From positions 4,526,001 to 4,590,000 of the forward strand of contig OW285190.1 in the NCBI GenBank assembly GCA_935421135.1: a stretch of DNA of 64,000 nt. The letters run 5' to 3'. The notes beneath the pieces are model-generated. The model worked only from the letters and a program-made list of their open reading frames with translations. It was not told the origin of the DNA and did not search any database. This document shows, piece by piece, positions 46,400 to 59,354 of the stretch. The stretch comes from Bugulina stolonifera. Taxonomy: Eukaryota; Bryozoa; Gymnolaemata; Cheilostomatida; Bugulidae. The number at the start of each line of letters is the position of its first letter. Within the stretch, counting starts at the first letter, position 1. Both the position numbers and the translations under genes were made by a program.

Positions 46400-48855
46400 A
46401 CTAGTCGAACTAAATCAACCAATAACTTAGACATTAGATTCAGGCCCTACATGCGTAATAAACCTACCATAATGAATCTCCATCCCCAATGCCTATCTAC
46501 TGGATTAGAGTGCAGTGATTATGTTAATACATCTGATGCCACGCAGCGGGTATCTACAACACATAGCATAAAATATTATGTTCCACATCAAGCACAGAAT
46601 TGGTAGCCAGATGAATTTGCCAAGCAACTGGTAACACTTGCTCACAACTCAATGTACATCTAAGGCCTAGGCTGAGGGAACATCCAATTTTTTAGTGAAA
46701 CTCAAACTTTTGTTACATCTAAACTGCTAACCATTTATTTATGTTGATGTTATGCACAAACTACAAGCTAACTTTTATACATTTCATCGAAAAGTGTATC
46801 AGCTTAACATACCACCAACAAGACCTACACTGATAGCATTTGCTGTAAAAACACCCTGCAATATAGGCCTAAACTTCTACTATATAATTCACGTCAATTA
46901 TGTTAGTCTTGATTCACCTGGATGGAAAGTTACCACGTCTCGTCTCACTGTACCATAAGATTTTAAACAAATCACTTGTAACAGAATAAGTATAACTTGT
47001 ATTAGCTCAATGTTGCATTATACTCTGATACACTCTCAGAAGGTTTTAGCTCATCTGGATTAGGTTATGAAATCAAGATTCAGATAACATTAAGTGAGAT
47101 TAAGCTTTAATAATTAGGCCTATATAGCCTACTTACAGTATAGTTTGAATTTGAACATGAATGAAAGAATCCTAAACTTTTATAAGGGGCTACAATTATA
47201 TTGAATTATTGGCTTGATAAATGGTAAGTCAGTCAATAAACTAAAAGCTGTTTTGTACTTCTCACTCTAGCCTCTATCCAAGGAGCAAGGAGGTAAGGAG
47301 ACTCATCTATGTGAATTTTGTGTTTCATGTTCTCCTCGGTTAAAAGGATAAGCACATGAGTTACTAGGGTTGAGCGAGTAGTCCATAGTTTCAACACTGT
47401 CTTTATTTGGTGTGGGCATGTTGCAGGGCCCACAAACAAATCTCCCAACTAAAATGGTATCTGAACTATACGCCATAAATCAGACAAAGTATATAGAATC
47501 CCGATGCCATAGAAATGTGCTGCGCAAATTGACTCAGTTCAACTGTGATTTCAATACTTGTATGTTTTATTTATGAGGAATGAGCAAAGTTTGAATTTTG
47601 ATTTCAACTTCACCAATTGTAGAAAGTTTAGGCCCTAAACCTATTAGTATTACTTTTTGTTTATTTTGTTGAGCAGTTTGGTATTTATAAAAAGTGTCAT
47701 TTTGTACTGAGATATGCAATTTTCAAAGCTGGCGATCACGCTTGGCTATATCTATCTCATCCCAGTGTGTATATATGTTGTGGATTTCTTCCTGGGAGCA
47801 ATGTGGTCTCGGACTGCCAACCTGCGGCAACCCTAATATAGGAAGCTTTAACGGACAGTTTCACCACATATAGTCAGTCTGTTCATCAAGGTATTACCAA
47901 TTGGTGACACTGATTATGTTTCAATTTGAATAATTGTGTGGATGTTACTTTTTTAAAAATATTCATCCCTTTTCCTTCTGACTCTACCAAGTACCCGAGG
48001 CGCACAACAACACTGAAAGGTCATTGTGGTATACATTATACAGGTCTTCAAAGAGGAGCCGCCTTCGCGTTTGCCCCTTGCTCTGGCTAACCTTAATTAA
48101 GTTATTTGGTTTTAGTATCTTCCAACTAACAATTTTAACGGCCTATATATTTTTACTACAGTAAATCTATAAAGGGAAAACTTTTGATTGCAATAGTATT
48201 CGACCAATTACGTGCAGTAGTGGAGAAACTTAGATAGCGTTAGTTCCTTGTTTGTGGTTGGGATTTGGGGTAAGAGCAGTCAGCCAGCAATATACAAAAA
48301 AGACAACTTCTCCTGCTTCAGTTTTGGCGAAGAACAAAGGCTATCTCAAATTTCTCCATTTAATTTTCTACACCTAACTACATTCAACAAAGTTATATAA
48401 CTATTGTCTAGTTTAGTAAGTTATTAGTTGGTCAGCACAGTTATAACTAGTTATAAATATCTTTTATAAGTAACCGAGTTAACTTGTTATGTCAGTCAAT
48501 AAATCATTTTGATTTATTTAGTTTAGGCCTATAAAAAAAGACAACGTTGCGTGTTAGCTTTCAAAATTTTTTTATAATTTTGGTCAACTCCGGAACTTGG
48601 TTAACTTAACCAAGTTCATTGAGTAATATAATCAAGCTTCTTACTCCTTGATATAAAAAGTTAACTTAAACTTTTTTATATCGATCAATCACGTAGTTAT
48701 TTACATTTAATAATCCATTCACGGTCACATGTGCCAGGCATGACAATACAATCACTATCAAAGTCACTATAAAATTACAAATTATACAGCTATGAAATTG
48801 CAATTTGCATGACTATAAAAACACAGTTTACATGACTATAAAATTACGTTTTATA
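46400..48855. other. duplicated non-coding flank, unit 2
   Basis: Near-copy of 56160-58690. Plus frames such as 46397-46606 are conserved between units only by similarity of the copies; no domain or splice-bounded exon recognised. Confidence 0.45.
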
Positions 48856-50034
48856 CAGGGGCGTATTTTAAGGGGCGGCAGTGCCTCCTGTTGCCAAAAC
48901 AAAGTGGCCTAAAAACACTACTTTTGAAAATTTGAGACTTTTTCATTTCCGGTTTGCGACCGAAGCGTTATCATTCTAGTTATAACTCTATGGCGTTATC
49001 ACTCTACTTATAACTCTATGGTGTTGCGTCGTAACAATAACCAGTAATCTTGGATTAATTACTACATTGCAAGTGGCACACAAAGGGGTCCATAAAACTG
49101 TGTGCTCTACTAAAAGACTCTATGGCTATGCCAAGGTTAAAAACTTGCGGTCTTGTGAATGAATGAATAAATATTTTTTATGAATAGTTATTTATACCAA
49201 GGAAAAAGTAATAAATGCAAAAGTAAAAGTGGTGAACAGTTGAATCAATTTGTAAGTCACTGTTATCCATGAGGTGGTTCCTTCCCTGTCACTGACTACG
49301 AGCAGGTGCATGAAATTTAATTCCAATATTTATATTATTTTCTTTTGGCTTCTGTCAAAAATGTTTATGATAATGATTCATTCTTTTAATAATTATAATT
49401 AGAAGTGTTTGCATTCATTTTAGTTATTCATTCCAGCCACTCCACTGACAGCTACTACTCTACTGCTACATTCACTACTACCAACTAAATATGTATTGTA
49501 AAAAAAATACTAATTTAAAAATATAATAATAAATATAACAATAATGAAATATTTTAATTTTAAATTTATATATAATTAACATAATTAAGCTAGGCTGCCA
49601 CACTTTTCTTGCAAAGATATTTATTTTAAATGCATTTTATTTAAAATAATTAATTTATAATGACAATAGTTGTTGATCACCTATTAAAATTTGAAAATTT
49701 TAATTTATAAAATACACTTGCGCCTATGGACTCTTTGTAAAAAGATACAATCATGCAGTATTGTAGTTATTATAAAATTTTACTAGCTAGTAATAGTACT
49801 GTAACACTTTCGCTCTTGTTGCAAGTAGTAGTAACTGTATTAAGCAGAAGTAGTAATGAGTACTTGTTGTAGTGATGCTAGAACTAGCATGCTGCTATGT
49901 CTAACTTTTGCACTTCAGAGAGTCAGAGTTGAAAATTTTCCGCTGCGCGTGCATTTGGCGGGGGTGCTCGCACCCCACCCCCCTCCCACCCAACTTTCTG
50001 CCTCCCCACTCAATTTTTCTAACCTACGCCCCTG
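48856..50034. mobile_element. hAT-type MITE (1,179 bp), unit 2 only
   Basis: Ends CAGGGGCGTA / TACGCCCCTG with a flanking duplication TTATA (48851-48855 and 50035-50039); unit 3 shows the empty site at about 58670-58680. The CAGGGGCGTA terminus is a common hAT end, though a 5-bp duplication is shorter than the usual 8. No transposase. Confidence 0.85.
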
Positions 50035-50654
50035 TTATATGAGTATAAAATTACATTTTGTATGGCTATAAAATAACATTTTCGATTTTGATATGATAAA
50101 ATAAAAAAGGAAAGATCAACCGGAAAACTACACTATAAGGTAAAATTTGAACCGGTGGTCAATTTCCTGTTGCGCCCTACCGCCTGCTGGAGGTTTGCCA
50201 ATTTGTAGGTATATATTCGACGGCTTAGAACATCCGCAAAGTTTGCGATATTTTGTTGCTATCATTGAGGGAAGACAACTCTTGCCTAAACAACCAAAGC
50301 TGTTGGAAATTACATACTGTAATTGTTCATGTACACAAGCTAATAATTCATTGATAAATAGACATAGTGATGTAATGAGCAGTGTATTGTATTGGTAGGA
50401 GTTATGACTTTATCTCAATAGTAAAACCCATAACCTCCAAAGTATTTACTTTCACAGTGAATATACAAGTAGCCATATACTTGGTATGCTCAGATTGGTT
50501 ACCATCTCCCAGCTGTTGTATTGAGAGCTTTATAACAGAGATTTTTTATACGCTAATAGTTAGGAAACATTTTGTAGTCTTCAGCACAAACTAGCAGTAA
50601 GAACTACTTAGTAATAGTTCTTTCACCATCTCAATTCATCTGCACAGTCTCACA

Positions 50655-50717
50655 ATGGCTGCCAGTTCAACATTTTATACATGCTGTGTAAATGATTGTG
50701 TAATGACATTCAGGTAG
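50655..50717 (+). CDS. possible short ORF or first exon (copy 2)
   Basis: 21 codons (MAASSTFYTCC...); see the 35861 entry. Same start context and following GT. Confidence 0.3.
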   Translation: MAASSTFYTCCVNDCVMTFR

Positions 50718-50978
50718 ACTTAGAAGTGGCTTCCATAAGCTGCTCTTCTACTTATATCCTGTTCAGTGCTATACAAGCCTTGCAAGCTCTGATCACCTGA
50801 TCTTCAATCTCCTGTAGCGCTGTAGACATCATTAAGCAGATGTCATTATACAACATGCCCTTTCTTTACAAGCAACAGCAGTTTCAAAAGTGACTTGAAG
50901 CATAACCAAGAAAGCAGTTACAAGAGCACGCCACACTAAGCAAAACAAGATTGAAGCATTTAGTCTAGAGCTAGTTAC

Positions 50979-52510
50979 CTATTGCCTAACCCATCTGAGT
51001 CTAGCAACCCTGCCATCTCTCCCAAGATCATGTCCTTCTCTTCGGAGTCAGCCCAAGTCGGCCACCACTGTCGCTACCAATATCACCGCCACTGTCTCCA
51101 CCTGCGCCTACGGCGCGCACCAAAACCAAGACACACGCCAGAGGAGTTGCCACCAGTGCCGGGATCTGATTCGCCAGGTCTTTTTTTACTTCTCGACTTC
51201 CTCAGAGCCACAGCCATCTGCTTTGGACAAATCCCTTGCAGGCAAAGACGCAAAAGCAGCCTGCTCCTGGACCTGGGTTACCTCAGGAGTACTAATGACC
51301 TCAGCTGAACTGGGGGTCACAGCAGAGCTGGGCACCACAACTACAGTGCTAGGTTCTGTTACCGTTGAAGGTGCAGACCTGCCGTCAGCTAATCTGGAGA
51401 GCACAGACCTCTTAACCCTAACCTCAGCTAACCTCCTGAGTGCTTCAATGCACGCCCTCTCTCTCAATCTCCTCCTCTAGACCTTCCCATCCTTTGTCCA
51501 AGGCTGCCACCTCACTTTTAAAGCGTTCCCTAGCCTCCGATCTCTCCCTCTCTATGTCATGAATTCTCCAAACAAGATTCTCTTTTGACATGAAATCATC
51601 CGAGTTATCCACCCCCTGTAACAGACTAACTAATTGTGACACAATAGGTGAAGCAGTAGGGGTAGCAGTAGGTCTAGATACAACGTAAACACATAGCATT
51701 AACAACAGTCAATAATTGTAATTGTTTGAATTCTGACATTCCTAATAAGTTTCTGCTAGCACCTTTTAGCACATATAGTGATGTATCCACAGACCTAAAA
51801 GTGCCTGCTATTTTAACATCTGCGACACCTATAAGACTGAGTTGATTGCCATCATCACCACTCAACAGTTGGTCAGACTGTATCAGCTTTAATCCTAAAA
51901 CAGTACAAGTCATCTCTGTTAGAGCTGACACATCTGCACTGCTGCCTAGGGCAAAATTAAAATGACAGCTGTTAATCTTGAGCACTTCAACAAACCTATC
52001 ATCTAGTCAACTCTTATTACTGAACTCAGAAAATCTTACCCCTCGGGAAGGACTTCTTCCTGATCCACCTCCTTCACTAGTACTGCTCTCATAGCTACGC
52101 CCATCCTGGCTCAATTTACAATCCTTAACATTATGCCCTGTATTATGACAGTAATAACAAGTTACTTTAGGGCATTGCCGTATTTCATGTCTTCTCTTAC
52201 CACAGAAGTAACAGCGATCACGTATAGCTCCAGGTGAGCGACATCTGCCACTCTGCCTGTCCCAAGAGTGATCTTTTTTCCTTTATCTGGGTGAAAAGCC
52301 CTTATGCCTAGTGACCCTATCATACCGGTCACCTCTAGAGTCACTTGTCGATCCACTAGAGTTCTTGGAGTACTTGCTTTTATCGCTATCGCAGCTCTTA
52401 CATGTATGTATGTCTACTCTTACTACCATTGCCATGACTCCTAGGTTTGGACCCTTGTCTACGACCAGATATCCGATTAACATCTCTGGAGTCGCGGATA
52501 TAATCACTTG
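50979..52510 (-). pseudogene. gag zinc-knuckle / retropepsin-like gene, copy 2
   Basis: Same layout as copy 1. Lesions differ: a TATGT-type 4-bp duplication near 52404 shifts the frame (shared with copy 3), a TAT-to-TAA stop lies just before the first knuckle (near 52285), and the protease active site reads LGSSAD, so the catalytic Asp is gone. The second knuckle keeps its His (CYYCHNTGHNVKDC). From that knuckle to TGA-CTAG and on into the protease the frame is continuous apart from the TGA. The donor at its 3' end is GTAACT rather than GTAAGT. Confidence 0.7.
52003..52009 (-). promoter_or_regulatory. TGA-CTAG leaky-stop motif, copy 2
   Basis: Joins knuckle and protease frames: ...FSEFSNKS, stop, LDDRFVEVL.... 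An upstream GGG|GTAAGA could instead be a splice donor, but no acceptor with a reasonable intron length lies before the protease. Confidence 0.6.
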
Positions 52511-53746
52511 AAAGTAAGCCAGCAGAGAAGGTCCGGGAGGGGTGCTTGAGCGACCTCCCAGAAATTAGAAACTTTATCAAAACTAGACATCGATATAGCG
52601 CAAAATCTAAGAACGCGTTAAGATATAGTCCAAACCTCATCGCGACGAAACCAGGTGCTCCATGTGATTTATTATAGTAGTAAAATCTATCAGTTTGAGG
52701 GACCCCCTTAAATTTATGGTGAGGGATGGCATCCCCGTGAGCCTCCAAACTTATACCACTGGTTACCTCGTAGAAGGCATTTCCGGACAGCGGCCATTCT
52801 CTATGGAGTTTCCGAGAGGGAGACTCTGCATCACATTGAGCAACAGAGTAGACAGGTTGTGTCACCAGGAATTCTTACTACAACGCTATCCACTAAATAT
52901 TCATTTCAAGGACCGTGACTGCTTGCCAGAGGAGGTAGACATACTGTAGTATAAGAAGCGACTGCCCTCCACCAAATGGATTAGATAATTATCCAACCCC
53001 TGAACTCAGAGTTAAGAGGAACTGGACAATCGCACACATATACTGTATACATAAATGCTCGTCAGGAATTGTTCATTGGTTCATTCATTTGTATAATAGG
53101 CCAAGTGAGTGCTCTTCCTTTTTATGGCATTAATTTTAATTACCAATGTCTACCAACTTTAGCTCGCCTCTTACTGGAACAAGCTACAAGTGATTTCTGT
53201 ATTATGCTGAAATTGTTTCACATGTGAATTGATTCTGGAGTTGTAGACTTTTAATGTTTTCGCAACTAGGGGCCTGGGTCAACTTGCGACGTGTGTTAGA
53301 AAATATCTTAGCAAATTAGCCTTTGAACAAAAATTAGATCGCAGTATTAGTAGAGGTGTAGCAGGAGCACCCTTATTGACTGCAACCAGGGTGCCCCTCA
53401 TCTACATGTAAAGCATTGAGAAGTCGCTAACCTAGTCAATTTATTATCCTGATCAAAGTGGTTTCTAAAGCTTTTTCCATTTCGATATCAATAGGTTTCA
53501 CAAAAATGGTATGTGTGGTATACATTTTTATATTACCAAATCCTATGTACTACTGCTTACCCACAAATATTAATTGTTGCCCTCAATGGAGGATACTAGA
53601 GCTAGCCTATCTATATAACCATACTTTGACTAATAAGTAGTAATTCATCCATTTTTATTGTTCCAATTAAGACTTGTTCTGAATTGCACACCTAATTTCC
53701 TAAATACTTACCATCACTACACTATTACAGCACATGCATCTGGGCT
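52511..53746. other. duplicated flank, unit 2 end
   Basis: Counterpart of 37841-39100 and 61190-62425. Holds the unassigned conserved plus frame ending at 52949. Confidence 0.4.
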
Positions 53747-53788
53747 TAGCGTCTAGTGGGTTCTGTAGCTAGGACAAATAATCACAAA
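53747..53788. repeat. 42-bp inverted scrap at unit 2/3 junction
   Basis: Reverse complement of the sequence at 62485-62526 (also present in direct orientation near 39095-39134). Immediately after it the sequence resumes inside the zinc-finger gene intron (counterpart of 44020). This is a rearrangement junction that removed the zinc-finger exon of unit 3. Confidence 0.9.
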
Positions 53789-54617
53789 ATTATCCAAAAT
53801 TATTTTGGTGCATAGCTTCTGTAGGCTACACTGACCACTTTCTCTTTACCATTTACGCAAAAAACAAAACAGTGATATGGGAGACGTAAGTGTAAATTTT
53901 ATTGGCTGCATCAGTTAGTTTCCAGGGTTCAAACTCTGTATGGTGAGAGGTTGGTATTAACCTCATGTAATAACTATTAATTTATGTTGAAGAGTAACTA
54001 CTTATCACTGGTAAGGAATTTAGTGCCTACATGTATAATTAAATATTTAATATTGAATGCCAAAACCAGTGACATATTCACAGACCTGTGCTCCTAACTT
54101 TGCAATTTGTTTTGGAGGGATCAGTGATATGCAGACGACTGAAACATTGGTATAGATATCTCAGCACTTTCATAGTAATGACTGTTAGTAGGATTCAGTG
54201 AGTTTGTCTACTTACAACTGTGTTGTGAGCGCTATAACACCATACTGTATACTGACATAACTGTAACTTACTATCTGTAACCATATTATCTGGTATTTCA
54301 TAAGTAGCCTATGAAAAATACTGAATGTCACAGATTCATCTACATGACTTATAGAGTCATAACAACAATCTATAGAAGATTTACACATAGGGCTTCACTG
54401 ATGGAATTTTCAGAGGATTTGGTGTGTAGGTCTGGGTGCTATCAACAGGGAGACACTATGAATTGGTTGTTACTAAAACTTATTATGAACAAATATTAGT
54501 TTGGAATACCTGATGATAATTATGTGGTCACACTGACAGTACTAAAGGGGAAATCTTGATAATCTACATAACTATTCAAATACATTAGAAGTAAGTGCAT
54601 AATATAAATATACTCAC

Positions 54618-54695
54618 TTTGAGTAGAGGTCATTGGTACATCACTGTTACCATCTGTTATATGACTACTGATAGGCTCCAGCTTGATCTCTATAT
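54618..54695 (-). CDS. linker microexon with IKLEP motif, unit 3
   Basis: 78 nt, phase 1-1, open frame, same borders as 44858-44935. It has no zinc-finger exon of its own downstream; the next exons on the minus strand are the unit 2 linkers, which would still splice in frame. Confidence 0.7.
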
Positions 54696-54790
54696 CTGTG
54701 AAACAACAAAGCAAAATAACATAAAAAACACAAGCTGCCTAACCCTGATATCTTATAGGAAGGGGGCCATAATAGAAAGGGTGCATATCT

Positions 54791-54915
54791 GCAGGTCACT
54801 GGTGAAGCTTTCCATTTTTAGGTTACTGAACTGGTAAAATGGTAATGTGTACTGCTCACTGTGCTAGGTGACTTGGCGCTATAGAGACTGCAGGTCCAAA
54901 ACCCAGTCAAAGATG
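54791..54915 (+). repeat. SINE copy, unit 3
   Basis: Counterpart of 28474-28600. Confidence 0.6.
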
Positions 54916-55050
54916 TCAAATTTGTTCATTGATATCTTTATGATCCTTGCATAACACACTAAATTACGTCAATTTCTAAATAACATATCTACAATAACAA
55001 CTAATAATAACACATTGAATATTCTTAGTTTAAATAATCATATACAATAC

Positions 55051-55089
55051 CTGATGGTAGCTCTATATCATCATGCTTAACTTGAATAT
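55051..55089 (-). CDS. 39-nt linker microexon with VKHD motif, unit 3
   Basis: Same sequence and borders as the other two copies. Confidence 0.68.
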
Positions 55090-55901
55090 CTAAAACAGAT
55101 TGTCCATAAACATACAATGTACATGTTATCATTGCATTATCTACAGTCATGTTCGTAAACAATATATACAAATATATATTGAAAACTAAGTTTACCAATG
55201 ATAATATTCTACGAATTATTCATTTATCTGCGAAAATTATAGGCTACAAAATTGTGGAATTACATTGCTAAGTAAGATTAACAAAGTTGCTAGTGTAGAA
55301 GATGGTTTGCGGAAGTTGTCTTATCTTGGCACATAGGTCTGTGAGCGGACAACTACAAGCATTTGTTAAAGTGTGAATTCATAATACTGCATGAATATAG
55401 AAGGAAAAGTCACAATATTTTATAAGAATAGTAGTCAATACTCAAGAGCTAATAAACTATTTCATTGAATAGATGGAGAGTCAATTGTAGTAACTTTTCA
55501 GAATCACACAATCAATAGGGAAACTGTCATAACATTCCTGTTATATAACAAGTTCTGCTTCATCTGGAAATAGTGTTCTAATTAATCATTAATTAATCTA
55601 AAATTGTGCCTTTATTTTATTCTTTTATAATATTCCATTTGACATAAGATAGTACAAAAAGTCATTTTCAAGACTGAATTACCTGGCTTTAAATTTAAAT
55701 AAGAAGCGACTGAAAATAATCCAAGTTTTCCGAGGCCGGATTAAGCAAATTTCACTGGACATGCATCAATGAACACATGTAGGCCTATGTTTTATTGTCA
55801 ACCTCTAATCATAGATATAATTCTCAACTACACTGGTTAGTAGTTACACGTCTAAGAAGCCTATTGCACAAAAATTATGCATAAAATACAATTATACGTA
55901 C

Positions 55902-55979
55902 TGTGCGCAGAGGTCGTTGGCACATCTCTACTATCCAGTATTGTATCAGTACTATCTGGTTCCACCTTGATCTCTTTAT
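55902..55979 (-). CDS. linker microexon with IKVEP motif, unit 3
   Basis: 78 nt, phase 1-1, as 46143-46220 with one residue change (STDT for STET). Confidence 0.7.
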
Positions 55980-58900
55980 CTATGAGATGATCAACATACA
56001 TTGTACATGAACATATAAATATTCAGAACGTTGGTCAGAGTACTCTGTGATCGGGATATATACATGAACACCTATACGACCTTCACCTAATAGAAGCAGA
56101 AACTGGTTATTTCCATCCCTGTGCTGTACACTTCAATAGCTGATACAGTATTCAGTTGACTAGTCGAACTAAATCAACCAATAACTTAGACATTAGATTC
56201 AGGCCCTACATGCGTAATAAACCTACCATAATGAATCTCCATCCCCAATGCCTATCTACTGGATTAGAGTGCAGTGATTATGTTAATACATCTGATGCCA
56301 CGCAGCGGGTATCTACAACACATAGCATAAAATATTATGTTCGACATCAAGCACAGAATTGGTAGCCAGATGAATTTGCCAAGCAACTGGTAACACTTGC
56401 TCACAACTCAATGTACATCTAAGGCCTAGGCTGAGGGAACATCCAATTTTTTAGTGAAACTCAAACTTTTGTTACATCTAAACTGCTAACCATTTATTTA
56501 TGTTGATGTTATGCACAAACTACAAGCTAACTTTTATACATTTCATCGAAAAGTGTATCAGCTTAACATACCACCAACAAGACCTACACTGATAGCAATT
56601 GCTGTAAAAACACCCTGCAATATAGGCCTAAACTTGTACTATATAATTCACGTCAATTATGTTAGTCTTGATTCACCTGGATGGAAAGTTACCACGTCTC
56701 GTCTCACTGTACCATAAGATTTTAAACAAATCACTTGTAACAGAATAAGTATAACTTGTATTAGCTCAATGTTGCATTATACCCTGATACACTCTCAGAA
56801 GGTTTTAGCTCATCTGGATTAGGTTATGAAATCAAGATTCAGATAACATTAAGTGAGATTAAGCTTTAATAATTAGGCCTATATAGCCTACTTACAGTAT
56901 AGTTTGAATTTGAACATGAATGAAAGAATCCTAAACTTTTATAAGGGGCTATAATTATATTGAATTATTGGCTTGATAAATGGTAAGTCAGTCAATAAAC
57001 TAAAAGCTGTTTTGTACTTCTCACTCTAGCCTCTATCCAAGGAGCAAGGAGGGAAGGAGACTCATCTATGTGAATTTTGTGTTTCATGTTCTCCTCGGTT
57101 AAAAGGATAAGCACATGAGTTACTAGGGTTGAGCGAGTAGTCTATAGTTTCAACACTGTCTTTATTTGGTGTGGGCATGTTGCAGGGCCCACAAACAAAT
57201 CTCCCAACTAAAATGGTATCTGAACTATACGCCATAAATCAGACAAAGTATATAGAACCCCGATGCCATAGAAATGTGCTGCGCAAATTGACTCAGTTTA
57301 ACTGTGATTTCAATACTTGTATGTTTTATTTATTAGGAAGGAGCAAAGTTTGAATTTTGATTTCAACTTCACCAATTGTAGAAAGTTTAGGCCCTAAACC
57401 TATTAGTATTACTTTTTGTTTATTTTGTTGAGCAGTTTGGTATTTATAAAAAGTGTCATTTTGTACTGAGATATGCAATTTTCAAAGCTGGCGATCACGC
57501 TTGGCTATATCTATCTCATCCCAGTGTGTATATATGTTGTGGATTTCTTCCTGGGAGCAATGTGGTCTTGGACTGCCAACCTGCGGCACTGCGCCTAACA
57601 TATGTCTGAAGCGCTACCATCACGGCAACCCTAATATAGGATGTATAGCGGCAATCAGCCCACACACACAGCTGGACAGTTCCACCACATATAGTCAGTC
57701 TGTTCATCAAGGTATTACCAATTGGTGACACTGATTATGTTTCAATTTGAATTAATGTGTGGATGTTACTTTTTTAAAAATATTCATCCCTTTTCCTTCT
57801 GACTCTACCAAGTACCCGAGGCGCACAACAACACCGAAAGGTCATTGTGGTATACATTATACAGGTCTTCAAAGAGGAGCCGCCTTCGCGTTTGCCCCTT
57901 GCTCTGGCTAACCTTAATTAAGTTATTTGGTTTTAGTATCTTCCAACTAACAATTTTAACGGCCTATATATTTTTACTAGAGTAAATCTATAAAGGGAAA
58001 ACTCTTGATTGCAATAGTATTCGACCAATTGCGTGCAGTAGTGGAGAAACTTAGATAGCGTTAGTTCCTTGTTTGTGGTTGGGATTTGGGGTAAGAGCAG
58101 TCAGCCAGCAATATACAGAAAAGACAACTTCTCCTGCTTCAGTTTTGACGAAGAACAAGGGCTATCTCAAATTTCTCCATTTAATTTTCTGCACCTAACT
58201 ACATTCAACAAAGATATATAACTATTGTCTAGTTTAGTTAGTTATTAGTTGGTCAGCACAGTTATAACTAGTTATAAATATCTTTTATAAGTAACCGAGT
58301 TAACTTGTTATGTCAGTCAATAAATCATTTTGATTTATTTAGTTTAGGCCTATAAAAAAAGACAACGTTGCGTGATAGCTTTCAAATTTTTTTAATAATT
58401 TTGGTCAACTCCGGAACTTGGGTAACTTAACCAAGTTCATTGAGTAATATAATCAAGCATCTTACTCCTTGATATAAAAAGTTAACTGTAACTTTTTTAT
58501 ATCGATCAATCACGTAGTTATTTACATTTAATAATCCATTCACGGTCACATGTGCCAGGCATGACAATACAATCACTATCAAAGTCACTATAAAATTACA
58601 AATTATACAGCTATGAAATTGCAATTTGCATGACTATAAAAACACAGTTTACATGACTATAAAATTACATTTTATATGAGTATAAAATTACATTTTGTAT
58701 GGCTATAAAATAACATTTTCGATTTTGATATGATAAAATAAAAAAAAAGGAAAGATCAACCGGAAAACTACACTATAAGGTAAAATTTGAACCGGTGGTC
58801 AGTTTCCTGTTGCGCCCTACCGCCTGCTGGAGGTTTGCCAATTTGTAGGTATATATTCGACGGCTTAGAACATCCGCAAAGTTTGCGATATTTTGTTGCT

Positions 58901-59294
58901 ATCATTGAGGGAAGACAACTCTTGCCTAAACAAGCAAAGCTATTGGAAATTATATACTGTAATTGTTCATGTACACAAGCTAATAATTCATTGATAAATA
59001 GACATAGTAATGTAATGAGCAGTGTATTGTATTGGTAGGAGTTATGACTTTATCTCAATAGTAAAACCCATAACCTCCAAAGTATTTACTTTCACAGTGA
59101 ATATACAAGTAGCCATATACTTGGTATGCTCAGATTGGTTACCATCTCCCAGCTATTGTATTGAGAGCTTTATAACAGAGATTTTTTACACGCTAATAGT
59201 TAGGAAACATTTTGTAGTCTTCAGCACAAACTAGCAGTGAGAACTACTTAGTAATAGTTCTTTCACCATCTCAATTCATCTGCACAGTCTCACA
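55980..59294. other. duplicated non-coding flank, unit 3
   Basis: Counterpart of 46221-50654 without the hAT insertion. No supported gene; it should contain further 5' exons or the promoter of the zinc-finger gene, but I could not identify them. Confidence 0.4.
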
Positions 59295-59354
59295 ATGGCT
59301 GCCAGTTCAACATGTACATGCTGTGTAAATGATTGTGTAATGACATTCAGGTAG
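59295..59354 (+). CDS. possible short ORF or first exon (copy 3)
   Basis: 20 codons (MAASSTCTCC...); in-frame 3-nt differences from the other copies. Confidence 0.3.
   Translation: MAASSTCTCCVNDCVMTFR

Larger units (their letters stand above)
39541..53746. repeat. segmental duplication unit 2 (about 14.2 kb)
   Basis: Same order as unit 1: zinc-finger exon, linker exons, flank, gag/retropepsin copy. Unit-specific insertions are hAT elements at 40001-42862 and 48856-50034; without them the unit is about 10.2 kb. It ends at a rearranged junction (53747-53788) into unit 3. Confidence 0.9.
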
